64,000 nt of DNA from Clostridia bacterium (GTDB taxonomy: Bacteria; Bacillota; Clostridia; Christensenellales; UBA3700), in contig JAIEDA010000030.1 in the NCBI GenBank assembly GCA_029068165.1, positions 1-64,000 of the forward strand, written 5' to 3'. Positions 33,570 to 44,044 of this stretch are shown here, one piece after another. Position numbers and translations under genes: made by a program. The notes below the pieces were generated by a model. That model had not been told where the DNA came from and ran no database searches. It worked only from the letters and a program-made list of their open reading frames with translations. The first letter of the stretch is position 1. Each line of letters starts with the position of its first letter.

Positions 33570-34052
33570 ATGAAAATACTGTTTATTTGTATGTCCAATA
33601 TATGCCGTTCGCCATACTGCGAGTACGTGTTCAGACGAATAGTCGAGGACGATAGCGTACTCAAAGAAAAAGTCGAGTGGGTAAGAAGTTCCGCAGTTTT
33701 CAACAAATCGCGCGTTATTAATTCCAAGGCAAGACTTGCGCTCTTAAGAGAAGGGTTCGACGAGGAATATATTCTTGCGCACAAGCCTACGTTTAAGTGG
33801 GGCAAGGGAAGAAAATACTTCAAGGAAGCCGACGTTATTATCGGAATGACGAGATCCAACGCGTTCTTTTTGCCGATTAGGTATAGAAAGAAGTTCGTAC
33901 TCTTATCCAAGGTAGCAACTGGCGAGTACAAGCCTATACCCGACCCGGTATTGATAAAAGATCAGGACAAATATCACGCGGCTATGGACGAGATAAAGGG
34001 TTATCTTACTGCTTGCGCCGAGAAATTAAAAGGCGAATTTTTAAAAGATTGA
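33570..34052 (+). CDS. Low-molecular-weight protein tyrosine phosphatase
   Basis: This 160-residue protein begins KILFICMSNICRSP, the P-loop C-x5-R-S with nucleophile Cys7 and Arg13. The usual glycine after the cysteine is replaced by Ser (CMSN for CxGN). The general-acid aspartate is in PIPDPV near residue 127. Targets in this family include capsule kinases and arginine phosphates. The genes around it do not reveal a partner kinase. Confidence 0.85.
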   Translation: MKILFICMSNICRSPYCEYVFRRIVEDDSVLKEKVEWVRSSAVFNKSRVINSKARLALLREGFDEEYILAHKPTFKWGKGRKYFKEADVIIGMTRSNAFFLPIRYRKKFVLLSKVATGEYKPIPDPVLIKDQDKYHAAMDEIKGYLTACAEKLKGEFLKD

Positions 34053-34061
34053 GAGTATGAC

Positions 34062-34088
34062 GCGCCGAAAATTCGGCGCATATTTTTT
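34062..34088 (+). terminator. Terminator of the tyrosine phosphatase gene
   Basis: GCGCCGA (34062-34068) pairs with TCGGCGC (34073-34079), then a T-rich tract follows. Confidence 0.9.
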
Positions 34089-34184
34089 TGATTTGAAACG
34101 TAAGAAACGTTCAGGTATTCAAAAAATCGTTGAAAAAGTTGGGGCAAGCGGGCGGACAAATCGCAAGTTTTTTAAAAAGGGGTA

Positions 34185-34213
34185 TTGTAAAAGGGCGTTT
34201 TGTGTGATATAAT
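34185..34213 (+). promoter_or_regulatory. Promoter of the Ppx/GppA gene
   Basis: TTGTAA (34185-34190), 17 bases, TATAAT (34208-34213). Confidence 0.65.
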
Positions 34214-34253
34214 GTCAGCGGAGAACAATTTTTAATATTTTAAGGAAGTGTAT

Positions 34254-35783
34254 ATGGAAAAAGATATGGATAAAATTGCGATAATCGACTTGGGTTCCAA
34301 CTCGACTCGTCTAGTGCTTGTCGACATACTCAAGGGCGGTTATTTTCAAGTCGTTGACGATATTAAAGAAACCGTCAGGCTTGCGCAAGATATGGAAGTA
34401 GACGGTTTTCTTCAACAAAGTCGAATCGCTCAAACGGTCAAGACTTTGAAAATGTTTAGGAGGCTTTGCGACGCCAACGACGTGTCGCATATTTACGCTT
34501 ACGCTACCGCAGCGGTAAGAAGAGCTAAAAACCAAAGGAGTTTTCTTGACGAAGTGCACGCGGCTACCGGTATCGAACTTAAGGTACTCAACAGCGACGA
34601 AGAGGCTCAACTCGTCTATCAAGGCGTAATCAACTCAATGGATATCCCTAGAGGCATCATAATGGATATCGGCGGCGGAAGCACGCAGCTTATTTACTAC
34701 AACCGTAAGTGTATCCTCAACACGGTTACGTTGCCGTTTGGTTCGATAGTGCTTACCGATATGGTAAAGCAAGAGGGTATCTCTCCCGTTGAAAAAGCTC
34801 AAATGATTGAAAAGTACGTATCCGACGAGTTGGACAAGCTGGAGTGGCTAAAGGATATTTTGCCTGATACCAAACTCATAGGCGTAGGCGGTTCGTTTAG
34901 AAATATCGGCAAGATCAGCAGGATGCTGAAAAAATACCCGCTTTCTATGGCGCATAACTACGTCGTAAGCAAGAGCGAATTTTCTAGCATATACGGAAAT
35001 ATCCGTTCGTTAGAGCTTGACAAAACTATGAAGATAAAGGGATTATCTAGCGTACGGGCGGATATATTCCCAGCTGCGCTTTCGGCTATCAACGCGCTTA
35101 TCAACGCGGTGGGCGTAGACGAGATAGTAATTTCGGGCAGCGGACTTCGCGAGGGAGCAATGTTTAGATACGCCGTTCCTTCGACCAACGAAAAACCTAT
35201 TTCCGACGTGCTCGGTCACAGTATTTATTCCTTGCTCAACTTCTTCGGAGAAAACATTCCGCACGCCGAGCAAGTGTATAATTTGTCTATTCAGCTTTTC
35301 AAACAGTTGAAAGTTTTGCACAAACTTCCGAGGTCTTACGTAAAAGTTTTGCGTACGGCGGCAATGTTGCACGACACTGGAAACAGAATAAAGTACTACG
35401 ATCATCACAAACATTCGAGTTACGTAATTCTCAACTCCAATCTCTACGGCATTTCGCACAACGATTTGATTATGGCGGCGTTCGTAGCGTCTATGCATAG
35501 AAAGGGCGATTTGAATACCGTTGAGTTTATGAGATACAAGGACCTCTTGACTGAAGAGGACTTTGACGCTATCTTGAAGCTTGGAGTAATTATCCGTATT
35601 GCCGAGAGTTTCGATAGAAGTATGTCAAGCGTAATAAAGAGCATCGATTGCGACGTGCTTGGCGACAGCGTTATTATGAAGACGGAAAGCGAGGGGCAGG
35701 ACTGCTCGTTGGAAATCAAAGACGCTATGACGGCAGTGCAAGACTTTAGAAGAGCGTATAAGAAGAATTTGCAAATACTGTAA
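34254..35783 (+). CDS. Ppx/GppA family phosphatase with HD domain
   Basis: This protein of about 509 residues has the actin-like Ppx/GppA domain. Its signatures are IAIIDLGSNSTRLVLVD at the N terminus, AYATAAVRRAKN and DIGGGSTQLIYY, with the catalytic Glu in the LNSDEEAQL region. A C-terminal HD-like domain follows from about residue 310 (LHDTGNRIKYYDHHKHSSYVI). It should hydrolyse polyphosphate or pppGpp in the cytosol. The ATG at 34254 fits AAGGA better than the GTG six bases upstream. The maf promoter lies in its last codons. Confidence 0.92.
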   Translation: MEKDMDKIAIIDLGSNSTRLVLVDILKGGYFQVVDDIKETVRLAQDMEVDGFLQQSRIAQTVKTLKMFRRLCDANDVSHIYAYATAAVRRAKNQRSFLDEVHAATGIELKVLNSDEEAQLVYQGVINSMDIPRGIIMDIGGGSTQLIYYNRKCILNTVTLPFGSIVLTDMVKQEGISPVEKAQMIEKYVSDELDKLEWLKDILPDTKLIGVGGSFRNIGKISRMLKKYPLSMAHNYVVSKSEFSSIYGNIRSLELDKTMKIKGLSSVRADIFPAALSAINALINAVGVDEIVISGSGLREGAMFRYAVPSTNEKPISDVLGHSIYSLLNFFGENIPHAEQVYNLSIQLFKQLKVLHKLPRSYVKVLRTAAMLHDTGNRIKYYDHHKHSSYVILNSNLYGISHNDLIMAAFVASMHRKGDLNTVEFMRYKDLLTEEDFDAILKLGVIIRIAESFDRSMSSVIKSIDCDVLGDSVIMKTESEGQDCSLEIKDAMTAVQDFRRAYKKNLQIL

Positions 35784-35796
35784 ATTGCGATATAAT
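35769..35796 (+). promoter_or_regulatory. Promoter of maf, probably leaderless
   Basis: TTGCAA (35769-35774), 16 bases, TATAAT (35791-35796), five bases, then ATG at 35802. The -35 lies within the end of the upstream gene. Confidence 0.65.
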
Positions 35797-35801
35797 AGAC
35801 T

Positions 35802-36356
35802 ATGAAAGTTATTTTAGCTTCCGCTTCGCCGCGTCGGAAAGAACTTTTGAGCGAGATTTTCGACGAATTTGAGGTGTTGCCGCAAAACGTGGATGAAAAG
35901 TCAAATTACAGCCGTCCGCGTTTTATAGCGCAAGACTTGGCGAAAATCAAGTTGGGAAGTCTTGGAAAGTCTTATGCCGACTGCTTGATAATCTCCGCCG
36001 ATACGATAGTATATAAGAATGGCAGGGTCTACGGCAAGCCTAAGGACGAGGCTCAAGCAAAGAACTTTTTGGACGAGCTTAGCGGCGACGTCCATTTCGT
36101 GTATACGGGCGTGGCAATATATTACAAGGGTAAGACGACGACTTTTTACGATAAATCGTCAGTCAAGTTCAAAGCGTTGAGCGAGGAGGAAAAACTCGCT
36201 TATATTGCGAGCGGAAGTCCTATGGATAAAGCGGGCGCGTACGGAATACAAGACAGCGCGGTTGTAGAAAGCTATGAGGGAAGCTATTCCAATATCGTAG
36301 GACTGCCGATGGAGAAACTGAAAGAAAAACTTAGGGATTTGACGAATTCTCTTTGA
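35802..36356 (+). CDS. maf: Maf family nucleoside triphosphate pyrophosphatase
   Basis: This 184-residue protein has ILASASPRRKELLSE at the N terminus, ISADTIVY, GKPKDEAQAKNFLDELSG and a C-terminal DKAGAYGIQ. All are hallmarks of Maf enzymes that hydrolyse dTTP/UTP and modified nucleotides. In Clostridia it commonly begins the mreB-min locus, as here. The start follows from the leaderless promoter. Confidence 0.94.
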   Translation: MKVILASASPRRKELLSEIFDEFEVLPQNVDEKSNYSRPRFIAQDLAKIKLGSLGKSYADCLIISADTIVYKNGRVYGKPKDEAQAKNFLDELSGDVHFVYTGVAIYYKGKTTTFYDKSSVKFKALSEEEKLAYIASGSPMDKAGAYGIQDSAVVESYEGSYSNIVGLPMEKLKEKLRDLTNSL

Positions 36357-36486
36357 CCCGTTGAAATCGTCCTAAATCCCAAAGAACTAAAAATACTGTA
36401 AATAATTATTATAATATTATATACATACTATATTACTATAATAATAGACGTAATCAATATAAACTGTTTATTTAAACGGAGCGAGT

Positions 36487-37497
36487 ATGAAACCTATAGA
36501 GTTATCAATAGATTTGGGCAGCGCCAAAACTTCAATCCATAAAGTGGGAAGCGGACTTATCGTCAACGACGAGTCTAGAGTAGTCGTTGTCACCAAAAAC
36601 AACGGTATGACTTTGATAGAGAGCGGCAAGGGCGTAGAGAAGTACGTTCAAAAACCCGTCCAAGGCTATCAAGTGGTCAACACCGTGGATAAAGGAGTTA
36701 TTACCAACGAACGCGCCGCTATATGTATGCTCAAGGACTATATTTCGAGATGTATGCCCGGCAACGCTATCATAAAGCCGAGAGTTAAGGCTCTCGTCAG
36801 CGTGGGAATGGGTATGAGTTACGCTGAGAAAAAGGACGTGGAAAAAGTATTCTTCAAAGCGGGAGCACGCGACGTAACGATGATAGAATCGCCGCTGTCC
36901 GTAGCCGCAGCCTTAGGTTTTGGAAAAGGACACTTTATCGTTGATATAGGAAGTTCTAAGACGGAAATCGCTATCGTCGGAAGAGACGGTATCGTATCGG
37001 GTTGTTCGGTGGATATAGGCGGAGATAAGATTACAAAAGCCATTGCCGATTATATGGTGATGAGTATGAGCAGTACTATATCTTTCTCGCTTGCCGAAAA
37101 GATAAAAAAAGAGCTTGGCAGTCTTTACGAAAACAACAATATGTCTATGCGCGTGAACGTGCATAAAGTGGGCAGTCAGCGAGTAGAGAGCGAAATCATA
37201 AATTCCAAGGAAATTCGCGCGATAATCCAACCTATTATTATAGATTTGCTAGAAATCATATACAATATGTCTTTCGAGATACCCGATACGCTTGCCGACG
37301 ATATAGTACACGAAGGTTTGGTACTTTGCGGCGGCGGAAGCAATCTTACGGGTCTTGCCGAGTACATTTCTAAGTTTATGAAAATGAAAGTCGCAAGAAT
37401 CGACGACGCTACTTCGGTAGTGTCAAGGGGAGGAATGTACTTCCTAGAGAACAACGTCGATTTCTCTAAGTTGTTGAATTTGGTCAATTATAAGTAA
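36487..37497 (+). CDS. Divergent MreB-like actin homologue
   Basis: This 336-residue protein follows MreB over its full length. Phosphate-1 loop: SIDLGSAKTSIH (MreB: DLGTANT). Phosphate-2 loop: FIVDIGSSKTEIAIV (MreB: DIGGGTTE). The GCSVDIGGDKITKAI segment and the adenosine loop GLVLCGGGSNLTGLAEYIS also match. Both phosphate loops depart from consensus and carry a lysine in place of an otherwise small or polar residue. MreB forms membrane-bound filaments guiding wall growth. Here mreC and mreD do not follow. GGAGCGAG precedes the ATG. Whether it is the cell's main MreB or a specialised paralogue is open. Confidence 0.8.
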   Translation: MKPIELSIDLGSAKTSIHKVGSGLIVNDESRVVVVTKNNGMTLIESGKGVEKYVQKPVQGYQVVNTVDKGVITNERAAICMLKDYISRCMPGNAIIKPRVKALVSVGMGMSYAEKKDVEKVFFKAGARDVTMIESPLSVAAALGFGKGHFIVDIGSSKTEIAIVGRDGIVSGCSVDIGGDKITKAIADYMVMSMSSTISFSLAEKIKKELGSLYENNNMSMRVNVHKVGSQRVESEIINSKEIRAIIQPIIIDLLEIIYNMSFEIPDTLADDIVHEGLVLCGGGSNLTGLAEYISKFMKMKVARIDDATSVVSRGGMYFLENNVDFSKLLNLVNYK

Positions 37498-37557
37498 TCA
37501 ACAAGGCGAAGTCAAAACTTCGCTTAACGGTCTAGAAATCACAATAAAAATCAAACT

Positions 37558-37585
37558 AAGAGGAACGCTTTTTCGTTCCTCTTTT
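37558..37585 (+). terminator. Terminator of the MreB-like gene
   Basis: AAGAGGAACG (37558-37567) pairs with CGTTCCTCTT (37574-37583), followed by T's. A GCGAAGT/ACTTCGC stem precedes it at 37506-37523. It isolates the giant gene from mreB transcription. Confidence 0.88.
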
Positions 37586-37663
37586 CAATATAACGTATTG
37601 CAATTTGCTTCTCAATATAGCCAAAATTATTCTATTTTTATAAAAAAGTTACAAACTTCCAAA

Positions 37664-37782
37664 AAATGTGTACTTTTACTGACCAAAATTTTTTGTCATA
37701 AAATGACGATATTTTAGTGATTTTATTATACTCCCAACACATTTTTTATGCAATATTTCATAGTCAGTAAAAGTACACATTT
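37664..37782. repeat. Perfect 20-bp inverted repeats flanking a promoter
   Basis: AAATGTGTACTTTTACTGAC (37664-37683) and its exact complement (37763-37782) bracket 79 bases that contain the best promoter for the giant gene. A third partial copy in direct orientation (TTTACTGAC) begins at 37780. Each arm holds a GTA-N4-TAC dyad. Possible roles are an invertible promoter, paired operators for a looping regulator, or a 119-base MITE. No recombinase gene is in this window. Confidence 0.85.
37703..37732 (+). promoter_or_regulatory. Candidate promoter of the giant surface protein gene
   Basis: ATGACG (37703-37708), 18 bases, TATACT (37727-37732). It lies wholly inside the inverted-repeat segment and points toward the gene in the orientation given. 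Confidence 0.5.
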
Positions 37783-37847
37783 ACTGACTGAGCCAAAAAA
37801 CGGCTTATTTGCAGCTCAAAAAGCAGTTGAGCAGGGAGTAGAATACT

Positions 37848-40800
37848 ATGGAAAATAGGGGCAAAAAGGTAGCCAATCTTACTTTGATTATAATAGTAGC
37901 GGTGTTTATATTAGTCGCAGTGTTATCCTGCGTTCCTTTTGACTTTACACTATATTCAGCAAAAGAGGAAATAGGCGTAACAAATACGGCTTACAATATT
38001 ACCACTAATACTAGCGACGGATTAGGAGAATTTGCCGACGGCGCTTCTTATATATATACGGACAAGACTAAAGTTGATGATTTTAGAGCAGCAAATATAG
38101 AGTCCGATTTGACTATACAAAAAGTCAAAAAAACGCAAGCTAGGGGAAGTATAGAAAATCCGTACGTAATTGCAAACGAGGACGATTGGGATAGATTTGC
38201 AAAAAATCTAGACGACGGAAGTATAGCAAATTACGGAAGCGGAAAATATTTTGTTCTTACAAACGATTTAGACTTTTCTAATAGAACTTTTCACCCCGTA
38301 AGATTTTTCAATGGAACATTCTTTGGATTGGGGCATAAATTGCAAAATATATCAGTAAGCGGCACTGCCGGTTGGGTCTATTGGAACAGCTCTACGTCTT
38401 CTTATGCTCAAATTCCTACGAGCGGATCCACAACATGTCCTTATGGTTACGGCGTATTTTGTAAAACTACTGGCGCAACGATAACTGATTTGATAGTCGA
38501 AAACTTTGATTATGAGGAAATGCCTGTAAATTCAAATTTTATTACAAGTAGAGGTCATTCGGATACGGGTGGTTTAATAGGTCGTTCTTATGGGAACGAT
38601 TACGTACTGAATTGTCATACTTCAGGAATAATTGCATCAACGCGTACTTATGGCATTTGGTTTGGAATGTCCGGAGTGGTAGGCTCTTGCGCTAGTAATG
38701 CAAGTACGACAATATACGTATATCGCTGTTCATCGGATGTGGATATAACTGTTCGAAGTAATACAGCATATGGAGCAGTACAAGGCGGAATAATTGGAGA
38801 TACTTGTGGTGGCGGAACTGTGTACGTTTATGATTGCGCTGCTAACTTGACGTCAACTGTTCTTGCGGCAATAAAGATAACGAGTAGCGTGGCGTGCGGT
38901 TGCGTTGAGGGTGTTACGTGCTATATGGAAAATGTTGTTGGTAATGTTAAGGCTACTTCAACACTTAATTTGAGCAACGGTTCGTTGATGGGATTATATT
39001 CTACGGCAACCAAAATTGCGTCGCTTAAAAACAGTTATACAGGAGGAACGTGCGGAGCGACGGGAACGGAAAAGCTTATGCCGGTTTCCGCCGGTGCGTC
39101 TAATACCTTTACGGTAAATAACAGTTCTATAAGCAATATAAATAACTTTGAGCCATCGGGAATGTCGTACGCAACTTATTTTACTGATTCAGCCAATAAT
39201 CTAACGGGTTACACAATTCTAAGAACGTCTGATGAATTGCTATCAAACGCAAAAGCATTCTTTGGTAATAACTATTCGCAAATTTGGGATACAAGTAAGA
39301 TAGGCGGCTCATATACACCTGACGAATCGCCCGTCCGCAACTATCTTTTGGCTTTCGTATCGTATCGCAACTTGGAAGGCGGCGGAGCAACGGAAGTAGC
39401 TATACCATTGAAAGACGGCAAGACGGACGGCGACGGCTTTGTAGTTGGCGACACCTTATACGTACCAACTGACGAATATATAGCGACAAAGCTTGCAGCA
39501 AACCACGTATTTTTAGGATGGACGGACGATAAAGACGGAGATAGCGAGCCGTTTACTGTCTTGCCGGACGGTTTTTACGGCGAAGTAACTCTATTCGCGG
39601 TATGGGGCTTGCCTGACGACTATATTGCCGCCAACAACGTTACTTCAAGTCTATCGCTGAAAGACAACGTAGATACTATTACGTACGATACGAAGAGTTC
39701 TATCACGCTAATAGGCGAAGCGAAAGACAATGGCGGAGCTATGACTTCACCGAAAGTGACGTACTATTGGGAACAGGGCGGGAAGGACAAGAACTCGAAC
39801 ACAACTGGTCAGTTGAGTGTAAAGACGGTAGCGGACAGCGGAACGTATACGTACGACTATAGACTGCAAGATTCCAACGAACCGCTATGGATGTATTACG
39901 ACAGCCACGACGGGAGCGAAACTATAACCATAAACAAAGGCGTACTGAGCTTAAAGAGCTTTAGCTTGGACGACGGAAGCATAGCGTATTGCGGCAAGGC
40001 GTTAGCTGATTTGAAGTATACGTTGAAAGTGCAAAACAGCGCGGGAGTAGAAGTATCCATAGCCGAGAGCGGATGGGAAGACCCGTTTGGAACAGTAGGA
40101 GAAGGAAAGAACGAGGAAACGATGACAGTAGTGCCGAGCGATACGGCAAATTATGAAAACAGTTACAGTATAGACGTGACGTTTGACTCGGAGAAGTTAA
40201 AGCTCGTATTCAAGATGGAGCAGTTGACTGGGCAAACGCTGAAAGTAGACGTTGTGTACGAACAAAACTATGGGACTAACGAGATTATATATCTATTCAA
40301 CACGGTATTTTTAGACGCGTTGGCAAACAATAGCGCGTATAAGTCAATAGCGGAGAGAGGTATGTTGCCGTACTTGGCAAATGCGGACGAGATGGAAGCC
40401 AATTCTGCGTATACGGGCGCGCCGTTGGTACCCGACTCAAGCGGAGCGGCGTTGTACGACGCGGGCGATAGATACTATAAATTAGTAGAGGAAAAGACTA
40501 TATCCGTATTTTTCAGCGAAGCGACGTATACGGTTAAGTTTGAGAGTGAATACGAGTGGGAAGGAGCAGCGCCGGCGGACGCGACGTACGGTTACGGAAA
40601 GTACGTGGTAAAGCCGAACGACCCGACGTATCAAGATCTCTTGTTTGTGGGATGGTACTTTGAGGACAGCGACGGAGTAGAGAGAGCTTGGAGATTTAAC
40701 TCGGAGTTGGACGACAAGGGAAACACTATACCGCAAGATAGAGTAACGGGCAACGTGACGTTGACAGCAACGTTTTTAAGAGCAAATAAGCTTGACGAAG

Positions 40801-43800
40801 TAAAGTTGGAGATAAGTCCGACGGCGACGTTTGAAGCGTTGAGTACAATTAAAGAGGGCGATTTGATTGTCAAGGCAACGTATTCGGGAGAGAAGGACGG
40901 AAAGACGGTAACAAAAGAAGTTACGCTTGATTGGGGAAGTTATAGTATCACTTACGGCGACGGCACGTACAAAATGCTAAAAGTGACCGAGGGCGGAATG
41001 CCTCTAACGGTAAGCGTTGCATTTGGTACAGGCGCGGTGACGAGCAATGAAGTGAAGATACCGGTACAGCCGAAGGACATAACGGAATTGACGGATAAAT
41101 TCAGCTTTGGAGATAAAGACGGAATCATCACGGCTGATTACGACGGGACGTCCAAAGCTTTGCCGCCTATAAGCAACAGTCAGTTGGATTCGGCAACGGG
41201 CGGACAAATAATAGCGGTAGAGTACGTATATACCAACATCTTGACTGGGCAAATAGTGAGCGAACCTATAGCAGTAGGAACTTATTCGGTTGAAGTAAAG
41301 TATACTACGGCGTCAAGCGATTTATATGCAAAGCCGACGGATTTGACGTTGAAGATAGTATCGGCGCAAAAGGTGAGAGTAGAGTGGACGATTTCCACGC
41401 TGTCGTACAACGGAAGCGAGCAACATCCGACTGTGGCGAAGATATACGACGCGGAAACTGGCGCTGAAGTGTTGATAAACTCAAATTTGATAGAATATAG
41501 CGGCGACGTTGACGCGAAAGCTGTAAGAGGCGGCAACGAGCATTATACGGTAAAAGTATCGTTGGGAAGCGACTACAGTATCGTAGAGGGCGAAGAATGC
41601 GATTTCACTATAGAGAAAGCAATACTTGCAGTACCTACGTACAAGTCGGGTACGATATACTACGACGGAAGCGAGAAGAGTCTAGAAGAGTATTTGGGAG
41701 AATCGTATAATCCGCTGCTGATGGAGATAGTAAACGGCGGAAGCGGAACTGACGCGGGAAGTTACGTAGCAACGATAAGATTGAAAGATACGATCAACTG
41801 TAATTGGGAGGACGGTTCGTTTGGCACGCAGCAAATAAAGTGGCAAATAGAGGCGGCTCAGCTGATAGTATCTTGGGATGAAATGGAATTTATATACGAC
41901 GGCGAGAGTACTTTTGCGCCAAAGATAAGCGGGTTGTTTGGACTGGCAAGCGGAGATAGCTTCGACTACGAGAGCGACTTTGTCTACAAGCTATATGATG
42001 AAGAGGGCAACCTAATGGACGTAAGCGAAGTAGGAGAAGTAGGTTCGTATAAGATAGTGGCAAGCTTCAACGGTACGTTTAAAAACTACGTTCTTGACGC
42101 GAATAGCAAGGAGTGGTACTTCGTCGTAGTCCCTCATTCGGGAATGACAATACTTACGATAGAGTGGGGAGAGAAGCAGTTCCTCTATGACGGAGGCGTA
42201 CATTATCCGACGTTCACGATCAAGGACAGCAACGGCAGGGACGTGACTGAAGAGGTAAGCTCGATGTTGAAGTTCAGCGACAACTACCGTAAGGAAAAGG
42301 AACTGGGAACGTACACTGTAAAGGTAACGCTGAGCGCAAGCGCGGCTGAAGAGTATTTCATACGTTCGGGACAAACTTGCACGTACAAGATAGTGGACGA
42401 GAACGGTTACGCGCCCGACGAGGAAGAGACGGCGAATAGGGATAAGAACAACGACGATACAGACAAGGACGGCGGCGGTTTGAGCATAGACCCCGAGAAG
42501 ATAAAGGAATTCTTAGAGGATTACTGGCAACCGATAGTAGGCGGCGTATCCATATTATTTATCCTAATCTTTACGGGTAAAGGATTATCGTACGCAAGCA
42601 AGCGTAAGCAAATAAAGAAGACGATAAAGAAGAAGTACAGCGGAGTATACGCGCTGTTTGTAGCGGGCGAAACGTTGTGGGGATTGGATTACAAGATATG
42701 GACAATCTTAGCGTTCACGCTAGTAGGCGTGGCGGTACTGTCATTTATCTTTATGCTATTAGAGAAACGCGGATACAAGAAAGCTGAGGAAGAATTGGAG
42801 GACGCGAAAGAAGACTACGCGCGCAGTCAAAGAGATTACGACTATAGGCGCAAGGAAGAAAGCGATAATCGCCAAAACGAGCAAATGAGAATGATGCTAA
42901 TGAGTATGATGGGCGGTAATGCAAACGGTAGTTCAGTCGGCGGCAACGGCGGCACTAATATAACTATAGACGCGGAGCAAATAAAGGGACTCATAACCGA
43001 AACCGTAGCTGCGTTAATGCCGAGCGTGCAAGCGTTGCTTCCGCAACAGGCGAGCTACAATGAAGAAGTGGTCAAGCTTACTCAAAAGAGCGACGAGGCT
43101 ATAGAGCGAATGATGAGTAATCAAGAAAAACTCATAGCCAAACTTATCGAGAAAGAGCAAGAACCTACTACGGTTGTAAATACAAACAGCGATGCGCTTG
43201 AACGTATTATGCGTAACCAAGAAAAGCTAATTGAAAGACTGCTTGAGCGTGACGCGCAAAGGGAAGCAGCTTCCAACAAGGTTGTAGAAAAGATAGTTGA
43301 AAAACCTATCGAAAAGATTGTGGAAGTACCAGTTGAAAAGATAGTCGAGAAGATTGTCGAAAAGCCTGTGGAAAAGATTGTAGAGAAAGAAGTAAAGGTA
43401 GAAGTACCTGTGGAAAAGATTGTAGAGAAAGAAGTAAAGGTAGAAGTACCTGTAGAAAAGATTGTCGAAAAACCCGTAGAGAAAATAGTAAAAGTCCCTG
43501 CGGAGAAGAAAGCTCCTGCGGTGGCAAGAGCTCCAAGACTTACTATCGACGAAGCGTACGCAAAACTCAGCCGCGAGCAAAAGAAGTTCTTTGACAAACT
43601 TCACGATTACGCTCTCTCAAAAGAGAAGTGTAAAGAGAAGAAGTCTACGTATTACGTCTTGCTCGGACAGTCCTCGGTCAATCCGCTTATAAAGCTTACC
43701 GTCAAGAAAGACACTACGGTGGCGCTCTTCAAAATGGAAGACGAGTACTTTAAGGACTTGAGGAAGAATGCGGGAAGCGACGGCACGAAGATGAAGGTCA

Positions 43801-43928
43801 AAGAAACGGAGTTGATCGTCAGCGACGAGCAAGCGTTTGCAACGGCAAAAGAGATGATAGACCTAAGAGAAGACCAAATCGACAGATACAACGAGTATCT
43901 CAAGGAACAAAGACAGTATAAGAAATAA
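37848..43928 (+). CDS. Giant multidomain membrane/surface protein, 2026 residues
   Basis: The N terminus has a hydrophobic segment (about residues 8-30) ending in VLSC, either a signal anchor or a weak lipobox. About 100-430 is a GLUG-like beta-helix ([28 protein letters not shown]). Two InlB B-repeat-like units lie near 500-590 (FLGWTDD...VTLFAVWG) and 880-985 ([11 protein letters not shown]...VTLTATF). Several MBG/Ig-like domains ([28 protein letters not shown]) run to about 1520. An acidic linker and hydrophobic segments near 1562-1580 and 1617-1640 follow, with lysine-rich loops. A coiled coil, a V-E-K-I/P-rich repeat (about 1811-1886) and a 135-residue charged C-terminal domain complete it. 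No LPXTG motif is present. Topology of the C terminus is uncertain, probably cytosolic. It occupies the place where mreC, mreD and minC are often found. Function is unknown; linking envelope to cytosolic MreB or Min proteins is conjecture. Confidence 0.75.
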   Translation: MENRGKKVANLTLIIIVAVFILVAVLSCVPFDFTLYSAKEEIGVTNTAYNITTNTSDGLGEFADGASYIYTDKTKVDDFRAANIESDLTIQKVKKTQARGSIENPYVIANEDDWDRFAKNLDDGSIANYGSGKYFVLTNDLDFSNRTFHPVRFFNGTFFGLGHKLQNISVSGTAGWVYWNSSTSSYAQIPTSGSTTCPYGYGVFCKTTGATITDLIVENFDYEEMPVNSNFITSRGHSDTGGLIGRSYGNDYVLNCHTSGIIASTRTYGIWFGMSGVVGSCASNASTTIYVYRCSSDVDITVRSNTAYGAVQGGIIGDTCGGGTVYVYDCAANLTSTVLAAIKITSSVACGCVEGVTCYMENVVGNVKATSTLNLSNGSLMGLYSTATKIASLKNSYTGGTCGATGTEKLMPVSAGASNTFTVNNSSISNINNFEPSGMSYATYFTDSANNLTGYTILRTSDELLSNAKAFFGNNYSQIWDTSKIGGSYTPDESPVRNYLLAFVSYRNLEGGGATEVAIPLKDGKTDGDGFVVGDTLYVPTDEYIATKLAANHVFLGWTDDKDGDSEPFTVLPDGFYGEVTLFAVWGLPDDYIAANNVTSSLSLKDNVDTITYDTKSSITLIGEAKDNGGAMTSPKVTYYWEQGGKDKNSNTTGQLSVKTVADSGTYTYDYRLQDSNEPLWMYYDSHDGSETITINKGVLSLKSFSLDDGSIAYCGKALADLKYTLKVQNSAGVEVSIAESGWEDPFGTVGEGKNEETMTVVPSDTANYENSYSIDVTFDSEKLKLVFKMEQLTGQTLKVDVVYEQNYGTNEIIYLFNTVFLDALANNSAYKSIAERGMLPYLANADEMEANSAYTGAPLVPDSSGAALYDAGDRYYKLVEEKTISVFFSEATYTVKFESEYEWEGAAPADATYGYGKYVVKPNDPTYQDLLFVGWYFEDSDGVERAWRFNSELDDKGNTIPQDRVTGNVTLTATFLRANKLDEVKLEISPTATFEALSTIKEGDLIVKATYSGEKDGKTVTKEVTLDWGSYSITYGDGTYKMLKVTEGGMPLTVSVAFGTGAVTSNEVKIPVQPKDITELTDKFSFGDKDGIITADYDGTSKALPPISNSQLDSATGGQIIAVEYVYTNILTGQIVSEPIAVGTYSVEVKYTTASSDLYAKPTDLTLKIVSAQKVRVEWTISTLSYNGSEQHPTVAKIYDAETGAEVLINSNLIEYSGDVDAKAVRGGNEHYTVKVSLGSDYSIVEGEECDFTIEKAILAVPTYKSGTIYYDGSEKSLEEYLGESYNPLLMEIVNGGSGTDAGSYVATIRLKDTINCNWEDGSFGTQQIKWQIEAAQLIVSWDEMEFIYDGESTFAPKISGLFGLASGDSFDYESDFVYKLYDEEGNLMDVSEVGEVGSYKIVASFNGTFKNYVLDANSKEWYFVVVPHSGMTILTIEWGEKQFLYDGGVHYPTFTIKDSNGRDVTEEVSSMLKFSDNYRKEKELGTYTVKVTLSASAAEEYFIRSGQTCTYKIVDENGYAPDEEETANRDKNNDDTDKDGGGLSIDPEKIKEFLEDYWQPIVGGVSILFILIFTGKGLSYASKRKQIKKTIKKKYSGVYALFVAGETLWGLDYKIWTILAFTLVGVAVLSFIFMLLEKRGYKKAEEELEDAKEDYARSQRDYDYRRKEESDNRQNEQMRMMLMSMMGGNANGSSVGGNGGTNITIDAEQIKGLITETVAALMPSVQALLPQQASYNEEVVKLTQKSDEAIERMMSNQEKLIAKLIEKEQEPTTVVNTNSDALERIMRNQEKLIERLLERDAQREAASNKVVEKIVEKPIEKIVEVPVEKIVEKIVEKPVEKIVEKEVKVEVPVEKIVEKEVKVEVPVEKIVEKPVEKIVKVPAEKKAPAVARAPRLTIDEAYAKLSREQKKFFDKLHDYALSKEKCKEKKSTYYVLLGQSSVNPLIKLTVKKDTTVALFKMEDEYFKDLRKNAGSDGTKMKVKETELIVSDEQAFATAKEMIDLREDQIDRYNEYLKEQRQYKK
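43365..43448 (+). repeat. Two identical 42-base tandem repeats in the giant gene
   Basis: Units 43365-43406 and 43407-43448 are identical base for base, and a third diverged partial unit follows. Each encodes 14 residues of the VEK-rich region ([14 protein letters not shown]). Because 42 is a multiple of three, copy-number change would keep the frame. Confidence 0.9.
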
Positions 43929-44044
43929 GCAAAGTCGGAGAGGCTAATCAAATTTTACTTTATCCGCTAAGAACGTACAAAAACTCTTATTTTTCTCTCC
44001 TCGACGTATTTTATAATAATCCTGATTACAATTAGGAGAAGAGT

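Noticed and set aside
43121..43604. Long minus-strand frames opposite the VEK repeats
   Set aside because: They are serine/threonine-phenylalanine repeats produced by reading the VEK-coding repeat backwards; no ribosome site supports them.
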